From contig VCMS01000025.1 in NCBI GenBank assembly GCA_022539475.1, positions 728,111-792,110 on the forward strand: a stretch of DNA of 64,000 nucleotides, written 5' to 3'. This DNA comes from Gracilaria domingensis (Eukaryota; Rhodophyta; Florideophyceae; Gracilariales; Gracilariaceae). Below are positions 11,283-21,208 of this stretch, piece after piece. Each line of letters opens with the position of its first letter. The first letter of the stretch is position 1. The notes below the pieces were generated by a model, which saw only the letters and a list, made by a program, of their open reading frames with translations, was not told the DNA's origin and made no database searches. The position numbers and the translations under genes were made by a program.

Positions 11283-12533
11283 TTAGCGCTCACTACGCAG
11301 GGACTCATTATTTCCTTGACTGCAGTTGGAAATTTCCATTAACAATGGTAACCGGCAGTGATTGTCACGAAAAGAAGTGGGGAACGCCATTTCTATGGCC
11401 TGAATGTCGACGTTAACCTTGGACGGATTTCTGCAAGCAAGTGCTACGAAATTCAGATAAAGAAGATCCACGTCCATGGGAGGAGGACACGTTTCGAGAT
11501 ACGGTCGATTACGCCAGACGAACAGGCCCAACTCTTGGAAACAATTGTACCTTTTCACACTACTAGAAATAAAGTACACTTCTTGCCATCGAAAAGACAA
11601 GCATCCAGGCGGAATTCTGACCAGCAAAATACCATGTGACGACAGTGCAGTTGTTCTTCGAAGAACTCCATGCCTATCGCAGAGTGGCAAAAGCACACAG
11701 CGACAATAAGGAGCGGAACCGCGAACGCCGCTATCGAATTTGGTTATCATTCTTTGCAAGAAAGTTGTTTCAAAAGGTGGATTACCTCCCGCACCTTCCA
11801 CAGTCTCTTCGACGTCCTGCCAAGCCCCAATACGTCCGAAGGAATTGTCTTCAGAATCAAGGCTACAATATGCTGAAAGTACTCCGCTTTCGTTCAGACA
11901 ATCAGCGAAAAGCTCCACTGTAATCGATGATGTCAGCACCCAAAGAGAGTAAAGCAAAGGTGTCACAGTTCGTGAGTCTGTACGCGTTCTTGACGAAAAC
12001 TTTCTACACATCATCTTGCAAAGCGTCTGTAAAAACAGAGGATCTCTGCAGCCGGGTATAAATTCAATTTCAAAGACGGAATTGGTATTACACTTCTCTG
12101 ATGAAGTTACTTCGTTTGCGTTGTCATTGCTTCTGTTGTAACTAGCACATTTCTGATGCTGACCAAACCTCCAGTACAATCGCTTTGCAATATCCGCCTT
12201 GAGCACCATTTTCTTCTTGTGAGAGTTCGGGGGGCATTCGCTTCCATGCACAGAAATTACGTAGGCAGGACAGTATCTACCAGCACAAAACGCGTTCTTG
12301 AGTTTAAGCAAAGATAAACTGTAGCCGGGTACTTGAGGTACCGTCTGACAATATTTCGATTGGTCTATGTGGCAAGTGCGAGATAAGTAGGTCTTCCTGG
12401 CTAATTCAGAACTACATCCACCCCAGCTCGTCAATAATCCATATCTGTATGTCCCAAGATCCTTCGAAAACGCCGCAGTAGTGCCAATAATCCTTAGAGT
12501 AGTTGCGGCAAGCCCCGTTAGCTTCAAATTCAA
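11283..12533 (-). CDS. Hypothetical Cys-rich reading frame
   Basis: An uninterrupted 416-codon frame, long for chance at this base composition, with more than twenty cysteines. I recognise no domain. The first third overlaps another minus-strand frame (12789-12412) whose reading, with spaced Cys and aromatic residues (GACRNYSKDYWHYCG), looks at least as protein-like. The original gene may therefore have read from that frame into this one through a frameshift or intron near 12420. A secreted, disulphide-rich product is possible, but no clear signal peptide is visible. It may also be a chance frame or a pseudogene. Confidence 0.3.
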   Translation of the reverse strand: MNLKLTGLAATTLRIIGTTAAFSKDLGTYRYGLLTSWGGCSSELARKTYLSRTCHIDQSKYCQTVPQVPGYSLSLLKLKNAFCAGRYCPAYVISVHGSECPPNSHKKKMVLKADIAKRLYWRFGQHQKCASYNRSNDNANEVTSSEKCNTNSVFEIEFIPGCRDPLFLQTLCKMMCRKFSSRTRTDSRTVTPLLYSLWVLTSSITVELFADCLNESGVLSAYCSLDSEDNSFGRIGAWQDVEETVEGAGGNPPFETTFLQRMITKFDSGVRGSAPYCRCVLLPLCDRHGVLRRTTALSSHGILLVRIPPGCLSFRWQEVYFISSSVKRYNCFQELGLFVWRNRPYLETCPPPMDVDLLYLNFVALACRNPSKVNVDIQAIEMAFPTSFRDNHCRLPLLMEISNCSQGNNESLRSER

Positions 12534-13666
12534 TATGAGAGCTTTCCTGACTTAATAGCCGTCTTGTAAAGCTCTTGGGATCGCCGTTAGGTTCATATGG
12601 TCTCAGACCAAATAAGAAGTGGTTGAGGGTGCGTAGGGTACAATGAAATCGGAGGGGAGACACGTCAAGTCGAGCTAGGACAATTCTCAAATTGTGGGGA
12701 CCCGTCCGTGGCGGTTTATGTCGAAGGTAACGGCTTAATGAGGTGACGGCGATAAGAGCCTTGAGACACACAATCGAATGTGCATCCAATCCTCAAAAAA
12801 CCGCATTTTCCAAATCTGCCTCAAATCTGGTCGTTTCTCACGGACTGCTTTCATTTCTGATTCGGACGACCAAAATCCGAAAAATGCGAACTGAAAAACC
12901 AAAAAAGTCCGAAAAGAAAGCTGTAAGCCCCACCAAATCTTACAGCTTCGGCGCCAAAACTTGGCCAAACTGGGTGCCAAAACGACAACCTATACCACAT
13001 TGACAAGAAAGCAGACGCCACTAATTGTGAGCTTTGTAATTTCGATACGAGCGATGCCCTGCTACCGTTGGCGACCGCCGGCAATAGATAGAGAACTCCG
13101 AAGAGGACCGACGGAGAATAAACAAGAGGCAATGACTGAGAGTCAAGTTCGTGCCCACCATTCTCTTTCGTTACCGCTTGCTGTGCAACAAGGGTAGGGC
13201 TTTGAGGTGTCATCATGAAGTAAAAGTGAGCGCATGCGAACTACTTATATTTGGTACTCAAGTGCTGGGCTAAAGCGGGTTCCATTGACCCTTTGCACTT
13301 GACATATTTCGGAGGTCCTTTCCTCTGTGGTTCCACATGGTGGCGATTGGTTGGTTGCGCACGCGCATATCTGTTGGAATATCCAGTTTTTGGATGATCC
13401 CAGTTTAGCACTTAAGATTGGGTTGGGCTACCTTCGAGCATCAAAGTGTGAGAGCATCTCTGCTTCCGACAAGAGCGGTTCGCCTTCGGATCAAATTCTT
13501 ATCTGCAATTAGGGCTGTTGCCCCCATCTCTTTGGTTGGCATCGTGCACGCCATACCGTGCCAGTCCCTCTTCGTTGCCTTTCCAGTCCAGACCTCCAAA
13601 CGAGGTCGGAGAACACCTCCGCCTGCGCCTTCTTTGTCCGCACTCTCAACGTCAAAGTTGCTCCAC
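12534..13666. other. No firmly supported gene
   Basis: Short frames only. The last part (open from 13513) reads without a stop up to the copia target site at 13671, and may be the left half of a sequence interrupted by that insertion. Confidence 0.35.
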
Positions 13667-13671
13667 TCGAG

Positions 13672-13948
13672 TGTCGACAAACGGGGGGGGTTGTAACGGT
13701 GCCCACCAAAGAACACGGGTTCTTTGGCTGTCCACAGGGACGGGCGAAGAAGATAGCGTGCGAGCGTACCGACACGGGTCGGTAGCGTAGAACAGTTTAC
13801 TGTTTGCAACAAGAATATCCTAGCTCGAGAAGAAAGAGCGTCATGCTTCCTTCTCCATCTCTGATAAACAGTTAAAGATGCTGCGCAGACGATATCGCTA
13901 AGAATCTCGCCCAAACTATCGATAACCTGTAGTAATCTACAATCTACA
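13672..13948 (-). repeat. Copia element 3' LTR
   Basis: 277 bp, the partner of 30561-30837. It contains a seven-base inverted repeat (aaagaac...gttcttt) and a run of eight G near one end. Confidence 0.95.
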
Positions 13949-13985
13949 CTCGATTTTTCTTCTTTTCGTCTGCGCTGCCAATTAT

Positions 13986-15387
13986 CTACTGCTGAATTCT
14001 TATGTCGCACAAGCTTGTGTCGAGCAATTCCTCAAGACGTACGCAAGATTTGTCCTTAGCGAGACCGTCAGACGGGTTGTCGGTACCCAGTATCCAGCCA
14101 ATATTACTGATTTCCATGCTGTGGTAGGCCTCGCGAGCTGCCTTGATGTCAAGCATCAAACGTTTCTCCGTGGTTGTAGTTCTTTTTGTGATAGACTTGA
14201 ACACGGAATCGCTATCCGTTCACATTATTAACGGAATGTCGCAGTTTAGCATGGCTTGTAATTCCCGTTTCAACAAGTACGCATAGTCAAACGCATCACA
14301 AAAAGCGTACAGCTCAGAACCCATTGTTGATCGTACACGACGGCCGCTCTTGTAGCTGCTATAGTGTATCACATTATGGCGTCCGGTGTCATCCACAAGA
14401 CAAACTAAGTACCCAAGCTGCGAGTGAAGAGATGGGGTGTTGCAAAAAGAGCTGTCACTATAAGCGCGTATATGCAGCTTCTCCTTGTTGAGTTGATGCT
14501 GCAAGATTCCTCGCGTAGCTGTAGCTCGAACACGACGGATCAGTTCGTTGATTTTCTTGACGGCAGCAAGATTATACTGTGCTTCCGTAATCTGTGCGAG
14601 CAAATTGACTGATGCACATATGTCGGGGCGTGTGTGTGTGAGCCACGCAAACTCCTGTCGTTTGGAACGAAATTCAGAATACGTTGCTTCATGCCGTAGG
14701 AGTGTGATGCGGTTAGCAAACTGCGTTTGTTGAAGCTTGTATCCGTCCTTGGTCTTCGTAATGTCGACGACAGCAAATCTAAAGTTCTCGTATTCCCGTG
14801 CCTTTGATTCGAAACGAGCTTCCGTGAGTCGTGATTCTTTTTCAAATTGTCCTGTACCGCTGCTGATTGTGTCATCTACATAAGCCCCTGTTACACCATC
14901 CAGTTTGGAGTTGACCGTTTTGAAAAACAACGAAAGATCTCCTGCAGTCGGTATCATAGATAGATCGTTACGTAAGTGCTTTGGGAACGTACAGTTCCAA
15001 TAGTCGCCTGAATCACTCCATACAGTGGTCTTAATAACTTCAGAAGCTGGTTCTCTGAAAGGCAAAACTCCGCAGTAGGCTTCACTTTAATATCCCTCAT
15101 AAGTTTGTCGGCGGTCTGCACATAGGCTTGAGAGATGTTTTGTGACCATAGGGTGAAGCCAAATAGCGCGGCGATAGCAACGAGGACACGGACGGATGAC
15201 TGCTTCAGTGTTGTTCCGGTGTGAACAAGTATATTCTTCTCGACATCAGTGTGCCCTTGTGCTATGAATCGGGCCTTGTATACTTCTTTGTCCGTATCCT
15301 TATTCTTAATTGACAGTGCAAAACGGCCTCCAAGGATATTATGTCGGGTGTTCGGGTCGAGTTCCTCCCGGCAACATACCTCATACA
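13986..15387 (-). pseudogene. Copia reverse transcriptase and RNase H, broken
   Basis: The first part (15387 down to about 15005) contains the YKARFIAQGH-like start of the RVT_2 domain. After a frameshift the frame 15065-14220 continues with GDYWN, the catalytic AYVDD, the LTHTRPDI block and RNase H (AYSDSSF, STMGSELYA). An in-frame TGA at 14220 interrupts RNase H, which then continues in register to 13986 with the TTTEKRLMLDI and NPSDGLAK motifs. The catalytic aspartates themselves are intact. The N-terminal edge coincides with the gypsy insertion point. Confidence 0.9.
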
Positions 15388-16236
15388 TGTAGAGCAAAAC
15401 GCCCTGAACACGGATGCACTGAGGTGCTTGTCATAGTTTGTTGATCCGTTACCGGCTTCGCCACCTCATTTATGAGAAGGCATCGTGGCAATTGCCCATT
15501 TTGGGATATGCCTAGGAAGGGTAGCGTTTCTGCACACGTGTGCTGAGTTGGCCCGATAGCGGGTGCGCCGTGGCAAGCCTGCCACGGTTGCACACCTGTA
15601 GTGTGTTGGCCGGCAGCGTCGGATAGTTAGATATTTTAATTGATATTTTCAAGTGCCGTATATAAGTGGCGGCACTTGCCGCCACTGCACGGGAAGTAAA
15701 CCTCAAGGAGGCTTCTGGCTCTGACTTTCTTGCCGCTTGCGAACGGTCTTCGTCCCGTACCGGGCAACCGCCGCGATCCCGGGCTAGTCATCCGACCTCT
15801 ACCACTGAGGAGTTCTAGACCGTCGTTACGCCATCTTTTCTTTTATTTTCTTGTTATTATTTCCGTCATACGGCTCCTATCACTCTGCCCTGTTATACAG
15901 GTTTGGCCCACATTGTCTGGGAATATTTCTTGACCTCGAGAGTCAGTGCACCACTGCGCGGCTCGTAATTTGCCCCCTTTGCCCAACACCGTTGGCCTGG
16001 ATATCCCACTTGACGTGGCTCGCCGAACAGCTCGGATCTCACGCCGATTCTAACCCACCCCCACCTCCGGCTGCACGCCCAGGACGGGGCTGTTCGGATT
16101 TACACCCGGCCTGTGTCAGCCCTACGGGAGGGTTCTATCGCCGTCCCTACCCTTATAGGGAGCGGGGCTCGAACACCCCGTCGGGGCACTTTCCGCGACG
16201 CGGCTCTGGTTTGCCCACTCGTGGGATTGCTCCACA
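15388..16236 (+). repeat. Gypsy 5' LTR
   Basis: TG...CA ends. A TATATAA box at 15659-15665 is followed at once by a perfect 10-bp hairpin (arms 15665-15674 and 15677-15686). Another 8-bp hairpin lies at 15568-15587. The segment 15791-15822, read on the minus strand, contains CTCAGTGGTAGAG, the D-arm/A-box of a tRNA. The sequence is rich in CCG/CGG mini-hairpins. Confidence 0.95.
15659..15665 (+). promoter_or_regulatory. LTR TATA box
   Basis: TATATAA inside the gypsy LTR, about 270 bp from its 5' end; the second copy is at 26460-26466 in the 3' LTR. Its position fits the U3 promoter of the element. Confidence 0.65.
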
Positions 16237-16239
16237 AAC

Positions 16240-16257
16240 TGGTCTCCCGACTTAGAA
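16240..16257 (+). other. Gypsy primer-binding site
   Basis: TGGTCTCCCGACTTAGAA begins three bases after the LTR end. The TGG start matches the CCA tail of a tRNA primer. I cannot name the tRNA with confidence. Confidence 0.6.
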
Positions 16258-16400
16258 TCGGCCTTACCTGCCAACACAAGTTGGAATTGATTCGGTTGTT
16301 TGGAGCCCAAGTCGTTGGGAATATCCGTTCTCACGGTTCTCTCATTGCCCGTTTTCGGAAGTTGTTTTGGTTGCCAATTGGCCGACGGTGTCGGTGAACG

Positions 16401-18410
16401 ATGTCGTCCCGTCGCAGGAATAGCGCGCCACGTGCCGCTTCTGTGCCCGGTTCGTCCGGCTTGCCGGCAAGTTTGCCTCCGTTGCCGAAGGACGCACTGG
16501 ATGTCCCAGGCAATGGCGACCCGAAACCGGCTTCCCGGGGCCTCCGTTCTGATAACGGGACCCCACCCACTCGTGGGCCAACTGAAACCGCACCTGCGGC
16601 TGATGCCGCCGCAGCGGTTGACGTTATGTCGTTGCGGTCCGACGAGTATACCCTCCGTGAATTAGAGGCTCAGGTTTGCATCCTGCAGAACTCCCAAGTG
16701 GGCCTCATCCGGGATATTACGAGACTTCGGCAACGGCTCGATGAAGCCGGTGTCCGGGATGTTTCGAGCGACGTCCGTGTTTTACGGTCTGATGTCAACC
16801 AGATTATGGAACACCGACAGGCGTCGGCTGCCCTGCACGAGCAGGCTTCTGCGCGCCTGGACCGCCTGGCTACCCGTCTGGAGACGGTCGAGCAAATCAT
16901 CATTTCTGATGCTGTTGCGCCGGGAGCCCCGGTTTCTGAGGGTTCTCAGCACTCGCGCCGTTCCCGGGATCGTCCGGCAAAGAAGAAGGTCAAGGTTGAG
17001 TCTGACTCGTCTTCTTCGTCCTCTTCTGATGAGGAAGGCCCTCAACAGGGATCGTCTACCGACTCATCGGACAGCGCGGAAGAGCGCTCACGCTATCGTG
17101 CATCCCGTTCGCGGGCTACTGAAGCCACCTCTGGTGTTGCACGAGGCCGTACGAAAGGACGGAGACACCTTGGACTGAAGGAACTGAAGCCGACAAATTT
17201 GCTTTATCGGAAGCTGCTATCGTACCGATATTATCGGCTTGATGACACGACGCCACAGAGAACCCCACGTGGCACTGGCAAGGTGCGAAATCATCTCCGA
17301 CAAATGGAGCTCACGCTAAAGCCCCACAAGTTCTCTGGGGAAGATCCAATTCTTGTCTTGGATTTTCTTAGCCGCTTCGTGGCGGAAGCCGAAGTACTTC
17401 GGATGAGCGAGGCACAAGCCTACATTGCGCTGCCGTACTTTTTGACGGGCGTAGCCGAAGACCAATACAATTCGGTTCGTGGGTCGACTCGAGCCTCCGA
17501 AGGAGGAGTTTCGTGCTGGCCGGAAGCGGTACAATATCTCCTGCGCTCTTACGCGACAGGCAGTGCGATACAGGGTGCCATACTCGCGCTGCGAGACACG
17601 AAGCAAGGAGCCGAAGAGTCGGAAACTGTTTATTCTACCCGCCTCAACAAGGCTTTCCACAGATGTGGCAACGTGTTCTCCGCAGCTGAGCGGTGTACGA
17701 TGTTCATCGATGGCCTAGATCGTTCGATCAGGACGTTGGTTGCCCGATATCGAGAGAACAAACGCCGGATTACTTTTCTGGAACTTGTTCAATTTGCCCA
17801 AGCTGAGGGAGATGCAGCCCGAGCACGTGCCGGCGTCAAGACGCGCACGCGTCGCCTCCTTCATCTAGAAGGCCGAGACTCTTCACTGCCTCACTCGCGA
17901 GGAACAGCCCAGGGAGGGTACGACAACGTGCATCTGTTACAGGACGATGGCTCGTTGCCGAGTTCGGACATGCCGTCTACAACGGAACCGTCCACAGTCG
18001 ACATGGACCCCGTTCTGTACGGCGGACGCCAAGTCGCGGCATTGCCCGTGCCGCACTCTGGCGGGTATCGAAGCCAACGCCCTGGTTGGAGGGACCCGTA
18101 TCCTCCTCGACAGGAGCGCCGGCCGCCCAACGCGGATCTTCTTCGTTATCTTATTTGTCATACCTGTTACAGGCCAGGGCACATCGCTCCGAATTGCTTA
18201 ATGCCCATACGGGATATGGCGAAGATCGTGCCTCAATATGAGTCGTTGACTCCCGCCGAGCGGGAACGTGTTCCCGACAAATCGTACCTTCGTGCGAAGG
18301 CGGAGACTCAGCCTGGAAACCAGGAAACGGTGCCATCAAATGGTGGAACTGTAACCGCTCCTGCGGAATTGCAACCTCCGCAGATTGGCGGCGAAGCTCA
18401 GAAAAACTGA
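16401..18410 (+). CDS. Gypsy Gag polyprotein
   Basis: 669 residues. Disordered Ser/Pro/Ala-rich N-terminus, a coiled-coil-like segment around residues 80-170, an acidic Ser cluster near 205-225, then a retrotrans_gag-like capsid (about residues 295-470: LTLKPHKFSGEDP, then the YNSVRGS to FHRCGNVFS region), and one CCHC zinc knuckle near residue 590 (CHTCYRPGHIAPNC). It forms the retroelement particle and binds RNA. The frame is intact. It ends TGA two bases before the ATG of the pol frame (TGAGCATG), so pol may be made by stop-restart rather than by a fused frame. Hairpins are densest over the last 60 codons. Confidence 0.9.
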   Translation: MSSRRRNSAPRAASVPGSSGLPASLPPLPKDALDVPGNGDPKPASRGLRSDNGTPPTRGPTETAPAADAAAAVDVMSLRSDEYTLRELEAQVCILQNSQVGLIRDITRLRQRLDEAGVRDVSSDVRVLRSDVNQIMEHRQASAALHEQASARLDRLATRLETVEQIIISDAVAPGAPVSEGSQHSRRSRDRPAKKKVKVESDSSSSSSSDEEGPQQGSSTDSSDSAEERSRYRASRSRATEATSGVARGRTKGRRHLGLKELKPTNLLYRKLLSYRYYRLDDTTPQRTPRGTGKVRNHLRQMELTLKPHKFSGEDPILVLDFLSRFVAEAEVLRMSEAQAYIALPYFLTGVAEDQYNSVRGSTRASEGGVSCWPEAVQYLLRSYATGSAIQGAILALRDTKQGAEESETVYSTRLNKAFHRCGNVFSAAERCTMFIDGLDRSIRTLVARYRENKRRITFLELVQFAQAEGDAARARAGVKTRTRRLLHLEGRDSSLPHSRGTAQGGYDNVHLLQDDGSLPSSDMPSTTEPSTVDMDPVLYGGRQVAALPVPHSGGYRSQRPGWRDPYPPRQERRPPNADLLRYLICHTCYRPGHIAPNCLMPIRDMAKIVPQYESLTPAERERVPDKSYLRAKAETQPGNQETVPSNGGTVTAPAELQPPQIGGEAQKN

Positions 18411-18412
18411 GC

Positions 18413-21208
18413 ATGGGAGCCTCTAGCAATGGAGAGGCGGCCCGAGCGACGGGGTTTAGTGCGCCTGAGGCTGAGAAGCCTCGCTCCCCGGTCACAATCC
18501 TTTCGAGGAAAATGGCCACTACAGACGTGGACTGTGAGCACCTTGGTGTGTTGCGTCGCCCGTGGATACGGTCTAAGAACAGCCGGTTCCCGGATAGAGT
18601 CCTGGTCATGGCGAAACGTAACTACAAAGTTTACGCCGACCTAGGTGTTTCCGACCAGTATATGGTTCGGCAGTTGTCCGTGCTCGATACAGGAGCTGGG
18701 CCAAACTTTTTGGTTGAGTCTATGATTCCGCCGCACTTGCGGTCTCGCGTTCGTGCAGCGCCGCAGATTGATATAGCGGATGCGAACAATCGGCCACTTT
18801 CGACTGTGGGAGTGATAGACCTGCTTGTCAGGCTTGGCCGCTACGTGGCGAAGCTCGATTTCTTGGTTTGCAAGCAGCTAGCCGCGCCGGTTATACTCGG
18901 GTGCGACTTCTGTGACCGCTTCGTCGATGCAATTCGACCGCGGAAGCGAACCATCGAAATGGAAGATGGGACTACTGTACCGATCGTTCGGCGTCCCCTT
19001 CGACGGGCTTTGAAGAAGCAAGTCCCTTTGCCCGCGGCGCAGGAGCCTACAGCCGATGAACGGAAGTCTACAAAGCTCCGAGTAGCTCGGTCTATTTCCA
19101 TCCCGCCTGAATCACAGGTCTGGGTTTCTGTGACGTCTCCACAATGTGGCTTACAAACGGTGCAACCGTTGCCTGCGTTACAGGAGAAGCATCAGCTCGC
19201 CCTTGCTAATGAGATCGTTTTTGTCGAACCCGAGAAGCCTTTTCAGGTGTTGGTTGCGAACTTCAGCCGTTTTCCTCAACGGTTGGTCAGAAGCCAAGTT
19301 ATTGGTTCATTGCTTCCGCACCCTGCGGCTATAGTGCCTACTCAGGTTTCTATTGCCGAAGTTCTCGGAATCCTCGAAGCTGAGGAGGGGGAGACGGAAC
19401 GGACCAATTCCGAACCGAATACTGGACCGAACAGGTCGTCGGGAGATGCTACGCCGACTTCGTCGGATGCGAACAACCGCAGCCTGTCGAAGGAAGCAAT
19501 GCCGACCTCGTCGGACAATAATGATAAGGACCTGAGTGCTGCTGACACGAAGGATAAGGCAGTACAGGAGCTTGAGTCTCTGGACTTCAGTCATGTCCCA
19601 GAGACTCACCGCGATAAATTGCGGCACATGCTCGAAGAGTTCACGCCCATGTGGGATGGTTCCCTCGGGAAGATTGGTATTACCGAACATCGGATTGATT
19701 TGCTACCAAACACGCGGCCCATTTCACAGCACCCTTACAGGGCAGGACCGACAGCTCGGGAAGAGGAGAAGGCTCAGGTAGAGAAAATGCTCCGCGCTGG
19801 AGTAATTGAGCCGGCTCAGTCACCATGGGCATCGCCGGTGGTGCTCGCGCCCAAAGCTGATGGGTCTTGGCGATTTTGCATCGATTACCCCTAGCTAAAC
19901 GCGGCTACGGTCAAGGATGTGTATCCTATCCCACGAATGGATGAATGCATCGATTCATTGGGCGACGCGAAAGTGTTCACAACCCTAGACGCGAATTGGG
20001 GCTATTGGCAAGTTCCCGTAAGGGCTGAAGATCGTGACAAGACAGCCTTCGTTTGTCATGAAGGATTGTACCGATTCAATCGGATGCCTTTTGGGTTAAC
20101 GAACGCGCCAGCCACATTTCAACGTGCAGTGGACATTTTGCTTGCCCGCTTCAAGTGGAAGACTTGCCTGGTTTACCTGGGTGACATCATTGTCTACTCC
20201 AGCAACCTGGACGAGCACTTGACCCATGTACGGGATGTGATGCGAGCCCTACGCGATGCAGGCATTACACTTAAGCTGAAGAAGTGCGAGTTCTTTACCG
20301 AAACCGTGAGGTATCTCGGCCATGTCATCCGTCCTGGACGGCTATCTATTGACGAAGCACGTGTGAAGTGCCTCAAAGAGGCTAAGCATCCGCGGACGCA
20401 GACTGAACTCCGATCTTTTCTCGGCTTGTGCAATGTGTATCGCCGCTTCATTCCGAACTTTGCGGATATCGCGGCACCTCTAAACGAGCTTCTTCGCAAA
20501 GGACAGCCAGTCAATCTGGAAGCGTTCGACGACCGCACATCCGCGGCTTTTTCGTCGCTCGTTGATGCGGTGACATCGCCACCGGTCTTATCCCTACCCA
20601 GGGCTGGTTTGCCGTATGCCATCGATACGGACGCGAGCAACTATCAGGTTGGCTGCGCACTGTTCCAGACCACCGAAGATGGCGAGCGATTGCCAATTGG
20701 ATATTGGTCAAGAAGCCTCAACGTTCACGAGAGGAATTACTCGGTATCCAAGAAGGAGTGTTTAGCAGTAGTCTGGGCACTGCAGACACTCCGCCCCTAC
20801 CTAATGGGGACTCGCTTCATTGTTCATACCGATCATTCGGCCTTGCGCTCGCTGCTCTCTATTGCAGAGCCATCTGGCCGCTTGATGCGGTGGAGGCTGC
20901 GCTTAGCCGAATTCGACTTTGAGATTCGGTACAAGAAAGGACTCCTGAATACACAGGCTGATGCACTGTCCCGCTTGGAAACAGCGGCCGAAGCTGAGCC
21001 AGTCGATGATCTGGATATACCGTGCTTCCTCGCGGAAGACGGCACGAGCGATGCCGATGATGAATCGGAAGGTTGGGACCTTTATGATGCCGTCCTAGCG
21101 GTCTCAGACGCAGCACCCGAACCGGGCTCTTCGTACCGATTACGCCGGAAGAACTCATCCGGGAGCAACACACTGACCGCTTCTGTGCGGAGATTCGTAG
21201 CCGTCTGA
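18413..21208 (+). pseudogene. Gypsy protease, reverse transcriptase and RNase H, interrupted
   Basis: The aspartic protease is marked by LDTGAGPNFL (about residue 93 from the ATG). After a charged linker the RT begins with AGVIEPAQSPWASPVV. A TAG at 19892-19894 falls inside the conserved FCIDYxxLN block, and the same frame continues to 21208 with LDANWGYWQ, FGLTNAP, the active-site motif read as YLGD instead of YLDD, FLGLCNVYRRFI, RNase H (IDTDASNYQVG, SKKECLAVVWAL, HTDHSAL) and ADALSR. The missing aspartate removes RT activity independently of the stop. A one-base frameshift near 21120 separates this from integrase. Confidence 0.93.
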
